NCBI GenBank assembly: GCA_963974715.1
Contig: CAXBDK010000001.1
Coordinates: 1 to 64,000 of the forward strand
DNA length: 64,000 nucleotides
Direction: 5' to 3'
From: Sediminicola sp963974715
Lineage (GTDB): Bacteria > Bacteroidota > Bacteroidia > Flavobacteriales > Flavobacteriaceae
Part shown: positions 28,768 through 37,289 of the stretch, in pieces
How positions within the stretch are numbered: position 1 is the first letter of the stretch
How the letters are laid out: each line of letters starts with the position of its first letter
Position numbers and translations under genes: made by a program
Notes under the pieces: model-generated
The model's database searches: none
Told to the model about the DNA's origin: nothing
The model's input: only the letters and a program-made list of their open reading frames with translations

Positions 28768-30498
28768 ATGATGGAAGACCTAACGAACGATTTTAAGACC
28801 CCGCCGAACCTGAACACGAAAGCGATGAAGGACCATACCTTTGATGCCATTGTGGTGGGTTCGGGAATAACGGGTGGCTGGGCCGCAAAGGAACTTTGTG
28901 AAAAAGGGCTGAAAACATTGGTATTGGAGAGGGGAAGAAATGTAGAACATATAAAAGACTATCCTACAGCGAACAAAAATCCGTGGGATTTCCCGCATCG
29001 CGGAAATATCCCCTTCGAAGTTTCCAAAGAGAACCCCGTGGCAAGCAGTTGTTATGCCTTCAATGAGGGTACCCAGCATTTCTTTGTGAAGGATAAAGAG
29101 CATCCATATGAGCAGGCAAAGCCATTTCATTGGATCCGGGGATACCAAGTAGGAGGAAAATCCCTTATTTGGGGACGTTGGACCCAGCGTTGGAGCGATC
29201 TGGATTTTGAAGCCAATGCCAAAGAAGGCATAGCCATAGACTGGCCCATAAGATATAGGGATATTGCCCCATGGTATTCCTATGTTGAAAAATTTGTCGG
29301 AATCAGCGGCAACAAAGATGGCATTCCGCATTTGCCCGACGGGGAATTTCAGCCCCCCATGGAAATGAACTGTATTGAGAAACATTTTAAGTCCAGTATT
29401 GAGGGCAATTATACCAACAGAAGGCTCATTACCTCTAGAACTGCCAATCTTACCAAAGGGCTACCGGGGAGGGCACCCTGTCAATACAGGGACCTCTGTG
29501 CCAGGGGATGCCCATATGGTGCCTATTTCAGCAGTAACTCGTCTACACTTCCCGCCGCAAGGGCAACCAATAACCTTACGCTTCGGAGCCATGCGGTGGT
29601 ACAGACCGTTCTTTACGATGAAAAAAGCCAAAGGGCCACGGGAGTGAGGGTAATGGATACGATCACAAAGGAAACCACTGAATACCATGCCAGGATCATT
29701 TTCCTGAATGCGGGAACCATCAATACGACAAGTATACTGCTCAACTCCACTTCCGACAGATTTCCCAATGGGATGGGCAATGACAGTGACTCCTTGGGCC
29801 GTTATCTTATGGACCACAACTACCGTGGCGCGCTTGGCGGGTCCCACGAAGGGTTTCAGGATCAATATTACTACGGTAGGAAACCTACTGGTGTGTACCT
29901 TCCCCGCTTTAGAAATGTGGGCAATGACGTACAGCAACAATTTTTAAGGGGGTTTGCATTTGCAGCAGGGGGCTCCAGAAGGACCGGAAAAGCTTCTGAG
30001 GGATTGTTCGGCGCTTCTTTAAAAGAAGCTCTGACGGTACCCGGAATATGGGATTTTTGGATGACGGGCATGGGAGAATGTCTTCCGTATGCCGATAATC
30101 GGGTTACCCTTTCAAAGGACAGGGTGGACGAATGGGGAATGCCCATTATCAAGATCGATTTTGAATTTAAGGAGAACGAACTGCGCATGTTGGACGATAT
30201 CCTGGCAACCGGTGCCGATATGCTCGAAACTGCCGGTTTTACCGATATTGAGGCCAATGACTCCCATCAAGTGCCCGGTCTGGGGATTCATGAGATGGGG
30301 ACCGCACGTATGGGAAGGGACCCAAAAACATCCGTTTTAAATGCCCATAATCAAGTATGGGGAGTGAACAATCTATTTGTAACGGATGGGGCGTGTATGG
30401 CATCCAATGCGTGCCAAAACCCGTCTTTGACATATATGGCCCTTACTGCCCGAGCAGTGGACTATGCCGTTGGGGAATTGAAAAAACAAAATTTATAA
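28768..30498 (+). CDS. GMC-type FAD dehydrogenase large subunit with 3Fe-4S cysteine motif
   Basis: 576-aa glucose-methanol-choline oxidoreductase. Seen: Rossmann FAD motif VVGSGITGGWAAKEL (about 28-43), C-terminal catalytic block with His in HEMGTARMG and Asn in CQNPSLTYMAL. A motif C238-x5-C244-x3-C248 matches the 3Fe-4S ligands of FAD-dependent glucose/fructose dehydrogenases, so it is likely a dehydrogenase passing electrons on, not an oxidase. Start codons at 28768, 28771 and 28825 are all possible; no signal peptide, so export would ride on the Tat signal of its small subunit or partner (known for the family). Its small subunit is two genes downstream. Confidence 0.93.
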   Translation: MMEDLTNDFKTPPNLNTKAMKDHTFDAIVVGSGITGGWAAKELCEKGLKTLVLERGRNVEHIKDYPTANKNPWDFPHRGNIPFEVSKENPVASSCYAFNEGTQHFFVKDKEHPYEQAKPFHWIRGYQVGGKSLIWGRWTQRWSDLDFEANAKEGIAIDWPIRYRDIAPWYSYVEKFVGISGNKDGIPHLPDGEFQPPMEMNCIEKHFKSSIEGNYTNRRLITSRTANLTKGLPGRAPCQYRDLCARGCPYGAYFSSNSSTLPAARATNNLTLRSHAVVQTVLYDEKSQRATGVRVMDTITKETTEYHARIIFLNAGTINTTSILLNSTSDRFPNGMGNDSDSLGRYLMDHNYRGALGGSHEGFQDQYYYGRKPTGVYLPRFRNVGNDVQQQFLRGFAFAAGGSRRTGKASEGLFGASLKEALTVPGIWDFWMTGMGECLPYADNRVTLSKDRVDEWGMPIIKIDFEFKENELRMLDDILATGADMLETAGFTDIEANDSHQVPGLGIHEMGTARMGRDPKTSVLNAHNQVWGVNNLFVTDGACMASNACQNPSLTYMALTARAVDYAVGELKKQNL

Positions 30499-30516
30499 TA
30501 GATAAAACCAGCTTAA

Positions 30517-32286
30517 ATGATCAAAAAAATTTTCCTGTCGGTGGTTTTTGCCCTACCCATTTTTTTGGTGCAGGCCAAGCAGGTATCGAATCCCGTTTCG
30601 GTGATCTTTGATACGGATATGGGTTTCGACTATGACGATGTTGGGGCCTTGGCCGTACTGCACGCCCTTGAAAAAAAGGGGGGGGCCAAAATTCTGGCCA
30701 CCATTGCAAGTACCAAGTACGAAGGGGTTGCCGCCGTTCTGAACGTTCTGAACACTTATTATGGAAAACCGGATATTCCAATAGGAGTCCCGAAAGGCGA
30801 TGCCCTGATCCTAAAGGATTCCCAAGGATGGAGCGATACCCTGCTCACGAAATATCTCCACCATATTTGGTTCAATAAGGAAGTGCCGGGAGCAGTGGAA
30901 CTTTACAGAAGGATTCTCAAAGATCGACCGGATAACAGCGTTACCTTGCTTACAGTAGGATTTTTAACGAATATTGCCGCTTTGCTGGCGTCACCTGCGG
31001 ATAACATATCTCCGCTTTCCGGGAAAGAGCTTGTGGAAAGGAAAGTGTACGGAATGGTAAGCAAGGCGGGTGAGTTTCCTTCAGGAAAGGAGTTCAATAT
31101 TGAGGAAGATGTGACCGCTGCGAATTATGTGTTCAAAAATTGGAAAAGGCCTTTGCTCTTCAGTGGGTTCGAAATTGGAAGCGAAATTAAAACGGGACTT
31201 CCCCTGGTCCAAAATACGGACGTCCGGAACAGTCCCGTAAAGGATGTCTACAGAATAAGCATGCCCCAAGCAGAAATGGACGCGGAGGGAAGGATGAGCT
31301 GGGACCAAACAGCCGTTATGGTCGCCATTAGGGGGTATGGTAGCCATTACAGACCCAGATCGGGAAAGATACAGATCGGGAAGGATGGGAGTAACACCTG
31401 GAACCCCAAAGGAAACCATCAGTATCTTATAGCCACTGGTCCACAGGGAGAAATGCAGCGGACAATAGACGACCTAATGATGGAACTGCCCACAACAAGT
31501 GAAAGGCCATTGGTGGTATTTGTACTGGGAGACCATGAATATAGCGGAGAGGAGACCATGCCGATATTGGCGGCGGAACTTGAAAAAAATTACGGTATCC
31601 GCACCAAAGTCCTAAAAGCATCCCCAGATCAAAATTCAGAAGAGAACATTCCAGGTCTGGAAGCGTTGGAAGATGCTGATCTGGCCGTATTTTTTTTGCG
31701 TTGGAGAAGACTTCCTTCCGAACAGATCGCACATATAGAGAACTATCTGAAATCAGGTCGGCCCGTCCTTGGCCTGCGTACTTCCACCCATGCCTTTAAT
31801 TATCCCGAGGGCCACGAATTGGAAAAGTGGAACGCTTTTGGTGAAATGGCTTTCAACGCCCCGCCCGGATGGGAAAAAAAGGGACATACCCACTATGGGC
31901 ACGAATCCACCACCATAGTTTCGGTAATGCCCGAAGCCAAAGAACATCCTATCCTTACAGGGGTGCAAAAGAAGTTCCCTGCCCAATCCTGGTTGTATAC
32001 GGTGCTTCCCGAATACCCATTAAAGGGCTCAGAATCCCTACTGATGGGAAAAGCGGTCAATCCCGATGACCCACAAGCCATAGATCATCCCGTGGCCTGG
32101 ACGGGAACCAATTCGTTCGGTGGGAAATTTTTTATGACCACCTTGGGACACCCAGAGGATTTTAGGGAAGTATCAATGCAGCAATTGATCATCAATGCAG
32201 TGCACTGGACGTTGGGGAAACAAATCCCGGCGCCAATGGAGCAACGACTTGATATCAACGTACCCTACAGGGGGATAGAAGAGTAG
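30517..32286 (+). CDS. Nucleoside-hydrolase-like / ThuA-like fusion protein
   Basis: 589-aa exported protein with two domains. N-terminal (about 28-300): inosine/uridine-preferring nucleoside-hydrolase fold, with the calcium-binding aspartate cluster seen as FDTDMGFDYDD and Asp in the later block. C-terminal (about 325-580): ThuA-like glutamine-amidotransferase-like fold, with VFVLGDHEYSG at its start and GHEST/LTGVQ motifs. Signal peptide ends near residue 20 (QA-K). ThuA proteins belong to trehalose/3-keto-sugar utilisation; this gene splits the GMC large and small subunit genes, implying a role in the same pathway. The fusion suggests cleavage of an N- or O-glycosidic bond in an oxidised sugar (inference). 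Confidence 0.88.
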   Translation: MIKKIFLSVVFALPIFLVQAKQVSNPVSVIFDTDMGFDYDDVGALAVLHALEKKGGAKILATIASTKYEGVAAVLNVLNTYYGKPDIPIGVPKGDALILKDSQGWSDTLLTKYLHHIWFNKEVPGAVELYRRILKDRPDNSVTLLTVGFLTNIAALLASPADNISPLSGKELVERKVYGMVSKAGEFPSGKEFNIEEDVTAANYVFKNWKRPLLFSGFEIGSEIKTGLPLVQNTDVRNSPVKDVYRISMPQAEMDAEGRMSWDQTAVMVAIRGYGSHYRPRSGKIQIGKDGSNTWNPKGNHQYLIATGPQGEMQRTIDDLMMELPTTSERPLVVFVLGDHEYSGEETMPILAAELEKNYGIRTKVLKASPDQNSEENIPGLEALEDADLAVFFLRWRRLPSEQIAHIENYLKSGRPVLGLRTSTHAFNYPEGHELEKWNAFGEMAFNAPPGWEKKGHTHYGHESTTIVSVMPEAKEHPILTGVQKKFPAQSWLYTVLPEYPLKGSESLLMGKAVNPDDPQAIDHPVAWTGTNSFGGKFFMTTLGHPEDFREVSMQQLIINAVHWTLGKQIPAPMEQRLDINVPYRGIEE

Positions 32287-32334
32287 TTACCCGAACCGGA
32301 GATCAAATCCGTTTCATTGCTAAAAAATAAAAAT

Positions 32335-32913
32335 ATGGACAGACGCGAGGCTTTAAAAAATGTGACATTCCTGTTGGGAGGAACCGTCATTGGCGGCTCG
32401 GCTTTTCTTATGGGCTGCAGATCGGACCAACGGGAGGGCGGAAAGTCCACAACCGGTTTATTTTCAAGGGAAGATATCGCATTTATGGATGAAATAGGGG
32501 AAGCGATCATTCCCACCACGGACACTCCAGGTGCAAAAGCGGCGGAAGTGGGCAGATTTATGGCAGCAATGGTTACCGATTGTTATGATGCCGAACAGCA
32601 AGAAACATTTATCGAAGGCCTCAAAAAGATGCGGGGAAATTTTACCGCTGAATACGGCCATTTTTTTGAAGTCGCAAAAGCGGATGAAAAAACCGATTAC
32701 CTTACCAATCTGGAACTGGAGGTCAAGGAGTACTACAGGAATAAAAAAGCTGAAAATCCCGAACATTTCTATCGTATGCTAAAGGAATTGACCCTTCTTG
32801 GTTATTTTACTTCGGAGATAGGGGCCACGCAAGCGCTCAATTATATCCAGACTCCCGGTAGTTATATGGCCTGCGTTCCCTATGAGGGGGACAAGGCCTG
32901 GGCCATTGCATAA
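32335..32913 (+). CDS. Gluconate 2-dehydrogenase subunit 3-family protein (GMC small subunit)
   Basis: 192-aa small subunit that chaperones and exports GMC dehydrogenases. Seen: N-terminal MDRREALKNVTFLLGG twin-arginine-like signal followed by a lipobox-like FLMGC, then the helical subunit-3 domain (FMDEIGEAIIPTTDTPGAKAAEVG). Start at 32335: the earlier in-frame TTG at 32317 would place five extra residues before the RR motif. With a Tat signal and lipobox, it would anchor the dehydrogenase in the periplasm. Belongs to the same operon as the GMC gene. Confidence 0.92.
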   Translation: MDRREALKNVTFLLGGTVIGGSAFLMGCRSDQREGGKSTTGLFSREDIAFMDEIGEAIIPTTDTPGAKAAEVGRFMAAMVTDCYDAEQQETFIEGLKKMRGNFTAEYGHFFEVAKADEKTDYLTNLELEVKEYYRNKKAENPEHFYRMLKELTLLGYFTSEIGATQALNYIQTPGSYMACVPYEGDKAWAIA

Positions 32914-32973
32914 CAGGTATCAGAGGATCAATGATGCATACAATTCCATATATTAATACCATATAACAGATCG

Positions 32974-35130
32974 ATGAAACGAATAGTAATCCCCTTTTCA
33001 ATGGTCCTATTTTTAGGAATAGGATCTATTTCCTGTAATTCCGAAAAAAAAACGGATGGTTCCCACGGGTCCGATAGCGAATGGAAGGAATACCAAGGAG
33101 GTCCTGGACGCAACCAATACTCCACTTTGGAGCAGATCGATCCTTCCAATGTGCAACAACTGGAAATCGCTTGGACATATCATACCAAGGACACGGGCCA
33201 AGTACAGTGCAATCCTTTGATGGTGGACGGCATGGTCTTTGGAATGACCGCTACCACCCAGCCCTTTGCAGTGGATGCGGCATCGGGCAAGGAAATCTGG
33301 CGGAAAAAATCCGAAGGAATGGACAGTTTTAGCACGAGTCGCGGACTTTCCTACTGGAAGGATGGGGATGATAAAAGAATATTGTACACCAATGGCCCAT
33401 GGTTATATGCGGTGGATGCCGCTACAGGAAATCCGATCGAATCTTTTGGTAAAGGGGGGCGCGTAAGCTTAAAAGCAGGGCTGGGGGATGTTTCACAAGA
33501 GCGGATGGTCATCTCCAATACACCTGGTACGGTGTACAAGGATATTATTGTAATGCCGTTAAGGGTTTCGGAAGGAGCGGATGCCGCCAAGGGACTTATC
33601 CAAGCTTTTAACATAAGGACCGGTGATCTGGAATGGGTGTTCAATACCATTCCCGAGCCTGGCGAGTTTGGATATAAGACCTGGCCCGAAGACCTTCACA
33701 CCAACAAACTGATAGGGGGTGCCAACAATTGGGCAGGAATGGCCGTGGATGTTGAACGTGGGATCATCTATGCCCCAACAGGTTCGGCCGCCTTTGATTT
33801 CTATGGCGGCAACCGCAAAGGAGAAAACCTTTTTGCCAATTGTTTGATCGCCCTGGATGCCGAAACAGGGAAACGCCTTTGGCATTTTCAATTTGTTCAC
33901 CATGATATTTTGGACAGGGACCCCCCTGCCCCTCCCAATTTACTGACGGTGACACATGAAGGCAGGAAAATAGATGCCGTGGCCCAAACAACAAAACAAG
34001 GGTTCGTATTTGTTTTTGATAGGGAAACGGGGGAGCCCCTATTCCCCATTGAGGAACGGCCGGTACCCGCTTCGGATATCATCGGGGAAGAAGCCTGGCC
34101 CACACAGCCCTTCCCGACCAAACCCGCCCCATATGCCCGACAGACCTTTACCGAAGAGGATATCAATCCACAGGCTTCCAATCGGGAGGAATTGATCGAA
34201 AAATTAAAAAATAGCCGTTCTGAAGGACCATTTACGCCTCTCAGCGCCCAGGGGACCATCATTTATCCCGGGCTCGACGGTGGTGCCGAATGGGGCGGGG
34301 CCGCCGCAGATCCCAATGGTATCCTATATGTGAACAGCAATGAAATGGCATGGCGCATTTCCCTCAATCCTTCCATCACCGAAGCCGAACTGCGGAACCA
34401 ATCCTTGGGGCAACGGATGTATACCATGAACTGCGCCGTTTGCCATGGGGCAGATCGTGCAGGAAGCCCAGCCAGTGGTTTTCCTTCTTTGGTGGACATA
34501 AAACTCAGGCGAGATAGGCAACATATCAAAAATATTATCCAAAACGGTCAAGGGATGATGCCTGCCTTCAACAAGTTTTCGGAGGTGGAGTTACAGGCGC
34601 TTACGGCCTATGTCAATGAAGAAGAACAGATGGAAAGTAGTATTTCCAAAGAACCGGGAATGGGAAAATCCGAAGAGAATTCCAAAATTCCCTATCAGAT
34701 ATCGGGCTACGATAAATTCTTGGATGCAGATGGCTTTCCAGCAGTACGCCCACCTTGGGGAACCTTAAATGCCATAGATTTGAATACGGGGGAATATCTA
34801 TGGAAAGTACCCCACGGGGAACATCCCAAGCTATTGGAAAAAGGAATCCCCCAGACCGGGGCCGAGAGTTATGGGGGGCCAGTGGTCACTGCCAGCGGTC
34901 TGTTGTTTATTGCGGGGACCAAGGATGCGAAGCTAAGGGCATACCATACAAAAACTGGCAAATTGCTATGGCAGGTCCAGCTACCCGCAGCGGCCTTTGC
35001 CACGCCAACAACGTACATGGTGGACGGCCGACAGTATGTGGTCGTTGCCTGTGGCGGCACCAAGTTGGGAGCGGCCGGAGGGGATAGTTATATAGCTTTT
35101 GCCCTGCCCAAAGGTGTTTCAACGGAATAA
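32974..35130 (+). CDS. PQQ-dependent dehydrogenase with inserted cytochrome c domain, first copy
   Basis: 718-aa lipoprotein (SISC, Cys at residue 21). The body is a quinoprotein beta-propeller close to membrane glucose dehydrogenase: active-site stretch FVHHDILDRDPPAPPNL and KQGFVFVFDRETGEPLFPIEE. A c-type cytochrome is inserted between propeller blades (about 475-550): heme motif CAVCH at 487-491 and methionine ligand region GMMPAF near 528. So PQQ oxidises a sugar or alcohol and passes electrons directly to its own heme. About 60% similar by eye to the second copy. It is 60 bp downstream of the GMC small-subunit gene and 40 bp upstream of the TonB receptor. Confidence 0.93.
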   Translation: MKRIVIPFSMVLFLGIGSISCNSEKKTDGSHGSDSEWKEYQGGPGRNQYSTLEQIDPSNVQQLEIAWTYHTKDTGQVQCNPLMVDGMVFGMTATTQPFAVDAASGKEIWRKKSEGMDSFSTSRGLSYWKDGDDKRILYTNGPWLYAVDAATGNPIESFGKGGRVSLKAGLGDVSQERMVISNTPGTVYKDIIVMPLRVSEGADAAKGLIQAFNIRTGDLEWVFNTIPEPGEFGYKTWPEDLHTNKLIGGANNWAGMAVDVERGIIYAPTGSAAFDFYGGNRKGENLFANCLIALDAETGKRLWHFQFVHHDILDRDPPAPPNLLTVTHEGRKIDAVAQTTKQGFVFVFDRETGEPLFPIEERPVPASDIIGEEAWPTQPFPTKPAPYARQTFTEEDINPQASNREELIEKLKNSRSEGPFTPLSAQGTIIYPGLDGGAEWGGAAADPNGILYVNSNEMAWRISLNPSITEAELRNQSLGQRMYTMNCAVCHGADRAGSPASGFPSLVDIKLRRDRQHIKNIIQNGQGMMPAFNKFSEVELQALTAYVNEEEQMESSISKEPGMGKSEENSKIPYQISGYDKFLDADGFPAVRPPWGTLNAIDLNTGEYLWKVPHGEHPKLLEKGIPQTGAESYGGPVVTASGLLFIAGTKDAKLRAYHTKTGKLLWQVQLPAAAFATPTTYMVDGRQYVVVACGGTKLGAAGGDSYIAFALPKGVSTE

Positions 35131-35170
35131 AACTCCGTAAATTTGAAACAGATCTACAACTCTGCTTTTT

Positions 35171-37246
35171 ATGTCCAAAATTAGTATAGCAACGATAATT
35201 CTTTTTTTCTTCTATACCGCACTTTATTCACAGGTGCCCGCCACCGATAGTGTTTTAAGGCTCGAGGAAGCGGTGGTAAAGGGATACCTTTCGGTGCAAC
35301 CCCTTCTTCAGACCCCTACCTCAGTGGGTGTCATTGGTCCGAGCATGTTGGGGAATCAAGCCGATGTGACATTACTTCCCGCCTTGAATTCCCTTCCAGG
35401 CGTTAGAATGGAGGAACGATCTCCGGGAAGCTTTCGCCTGTCCATCAGGGGAAGTTTGCTCCGCTCCCCTTTCGGGGTACGCAACGTAAAGGTCTATATG
35501 GACGAATTTCCCCTGACCGATGCCAGTGGAAACACCTATTTGAACCTGCTGGATACTAGGGCCATCAATAGAATGGAAGTCCTAAAAGGACCTGATGGCA
35601 GCCTTTTCGGTGCCAATTCGGGAGGGGTAGTGCTCATAGATCCCGTAGGAAACGGACGGGATAGCGTGGGAGTGGATCTAGGTCTAAGTGGAGGGTCCTA
35701 TGGGATGTTCCACCAAAACGCTTCCGTACAGCTGCTGGGAAAGAAATCACAGTTCAACTTGGACCAGGCATATTTGCGCTCTGACGGGTACCGTGAAAAT
35801 TCCGCAACGCGCAGGCACTATATCCAAGCTTCGGAACAATGGAACTATAACATGAACAATAGCGTACGACTTTTTGCCTTTTATGCCGATCAGCAGTATG
35901 AAACACCGGGAGGGCTGAACGAACAGCAGTATGCGGAAGATCCACGGCAGGCAAGACAGGCCGCTGGGCCCAATCCCGGAGCGGTCGAGCAACAGGCGGG
36001 CATATTCAATAAGACCTTGTACGGTGGAGTATCGCACAGGGCACGATTGGGCAGTAGGTTACGGCACGTGGTTTCAGTGTTCGGATCCCTTACCGATTTT
36101 GAAAATCCCTTTATCACCAATTATGAGGAAAGGGACGAACGAAATTTTGGAGGGCGGACCTATCTTGAGTATTTACCTGGCAGAACATTGGGCAATACGG
36201 TAGATTGGAAATGGCACTTGGGCATGGAATGGCAACGATCACGACATGAAATCTATAATTATGACAATGATGGGAACGCCACAAGGGGAGCCCTACAGGC
36301 CGCCGATGAATTCAAGACCAACAATCATTTTTATTTTACGAACCTCAGAGCGGATCTCTTTGATAGGTTGACCATGGAAGCGGCAATTAGCCTGAATTTT
36401 TACAAATATCATTTCGAAACCACTTTTCCGGAAAGTACCACTGGGGAAAGTGATTTCTCACCGGAATGGATGCCGCGGGTAAGCCTCTCTTATCTGCTCT
36501 CCCCTGGTTTTGCATGGAGGGCATCCTTCAGTAGAGGCTATTCCCCGCCGACCACCGCAGAGATCCGCCCCTCGAATATAACCATCAATACGGAGCTGCA
36601 GGCGGAAACGGGCTGGAACCATGAGACCGGCTTCCGGTATACTGGCCGCAATAATCGGTTGCAGATCGATGCGTCCCTCTATTACTATAAAATGAAGGAG
36701 GCAATCGTGAGACGTCTGGACGAGGGAGGGGCCGAGTTTTTTACCAACGCCGGGGGAACGGACCAATTGGGATTTGAGTCCATGGTGTCCTACTGGCTGG
36801 TAGAACCCACAAATATCGGGTTTCTTCAGGGGCTGCGGGCAAGTACTGCTTATACACATAGCCAGTTTAAATTTAGGGACTATCTCCAGGATACCGAGGA
36901 CTATTCCGGAAACAGGCTAACGGGGGTGCCACGCAATGTACTGGTGACCAATCTGGAGGTGTCCCTGCCACATTCGATCTCCCTTACGGCACAGCATAAT
37001 TTTACGGACCGTATCCCCTTGAACGATGCCAACCTGGTGTACGCCGATAGTTATCACTTGGTACAGGCGCAACTAAAATGGTCCACCACTATCAATAAAC
37101 ATCATAGTTTGGAACTCTATGCAGGCGTTGACAACCTCCTTAACCAGCAATATAGTCTGGGGAACGATATCAATGCTTTTGGAAACAGGTTCTTCAATGC
37201 AGCGCCATTGCGAAATTATTTTATAGGTGCCAACTTTGGACTCTAA
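35171..37246 (+). CDS. TonB-dependent receptor, candidate PQQ receptor (PqqU/YncD-like)
   Basis: 691-aa outer-membrane receptor with signal peptide (cleavage near YSQ-V) and no carboxypeptidase-like domain, so not SusC-type. Plug pattern: FRLSIRGSLLRSPFGVRNVK, then VYMDEFPLTDASGNTYLN and MEVLKGPDGSLFGANSGGVV; from memory this is the order and spacing seen in E. coli PqqU/YncD, the PQQ receptor. Barrel ends FIGANFGL. It is sandwiched between two PQQ-dehydrogenase genes (gaps of 40 and 43 bp), the best evidence for its substrate. Alternative: generic siderophore-type receptor of the same superfamily. Confidence 0.9.
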   Translation: MSKISIATIILFFFYTALYSQVPATDSVLRLEEAVVKGYLSVQPLLQTPTSVGVIGPSMLGNQADVTLLPALNSLPGVRMEERSPGSFRLSIRGSLLRSPFGVRNVKVYMDEFPLTDASGNTYLNLLDTRAINRMEVLKGPDGSLFGANSGGVVLIDPVGNGRDSVGVDLGLSGGSYGMFHQNASVQLLGKKSQFNLDQAYLRSDGYRENSATRRHYIQASEQWNYNMNNSVRLFAFYADQQYETPGGLNEQQYAEDPRQARQAAGPNPGAVEQQAGIFNKTLYGGVSHRARLGSRLRHVVSVFGSLTDFENPFITNYEERDERNFGGRTYLEYLPGRTLGNTVDWKWHLGMEWQRSRHEIYNYDNDGNATRGALQAADEFKTNNHFYFTNLRADLFDRLTMEAAISLNFYKYHFETTFPESTTGESDFSPEWMPRVSLSYLLSPGFAWRASFSRGYSPPTTAEIRPSNITINTELQAETGWNHETGFRYTGRNNRLQIDASLYYYKMKEAIVRRLDEGGAEFFTNAGGTDQLGFESMVSYWLVEPTNIGFLQGLRASTAYTHSQFKFRDYLQDTEDYSGNRLTGVPRNVLVTNLEVSLPHSISLTAQHNFTDRIPLNDANLVYADSYHLVQAQLKWSTTINKHHSLELYAGVDNLLNQQYSLGNDINAFGNRFFNAAPLRNYFIGANFGL

Positions 37247-37289
37247 AGCAACCGGAGTCGTGTACATAAAAAATGAAATTACAAGTCCA

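Noticed and set aside
34400..34650. Separate cytochrome c gene
   Set aside because: The heme motif is within one continuous frame of the PQQ dehydrogenase, between propeller segments, so it is an inserted domain.
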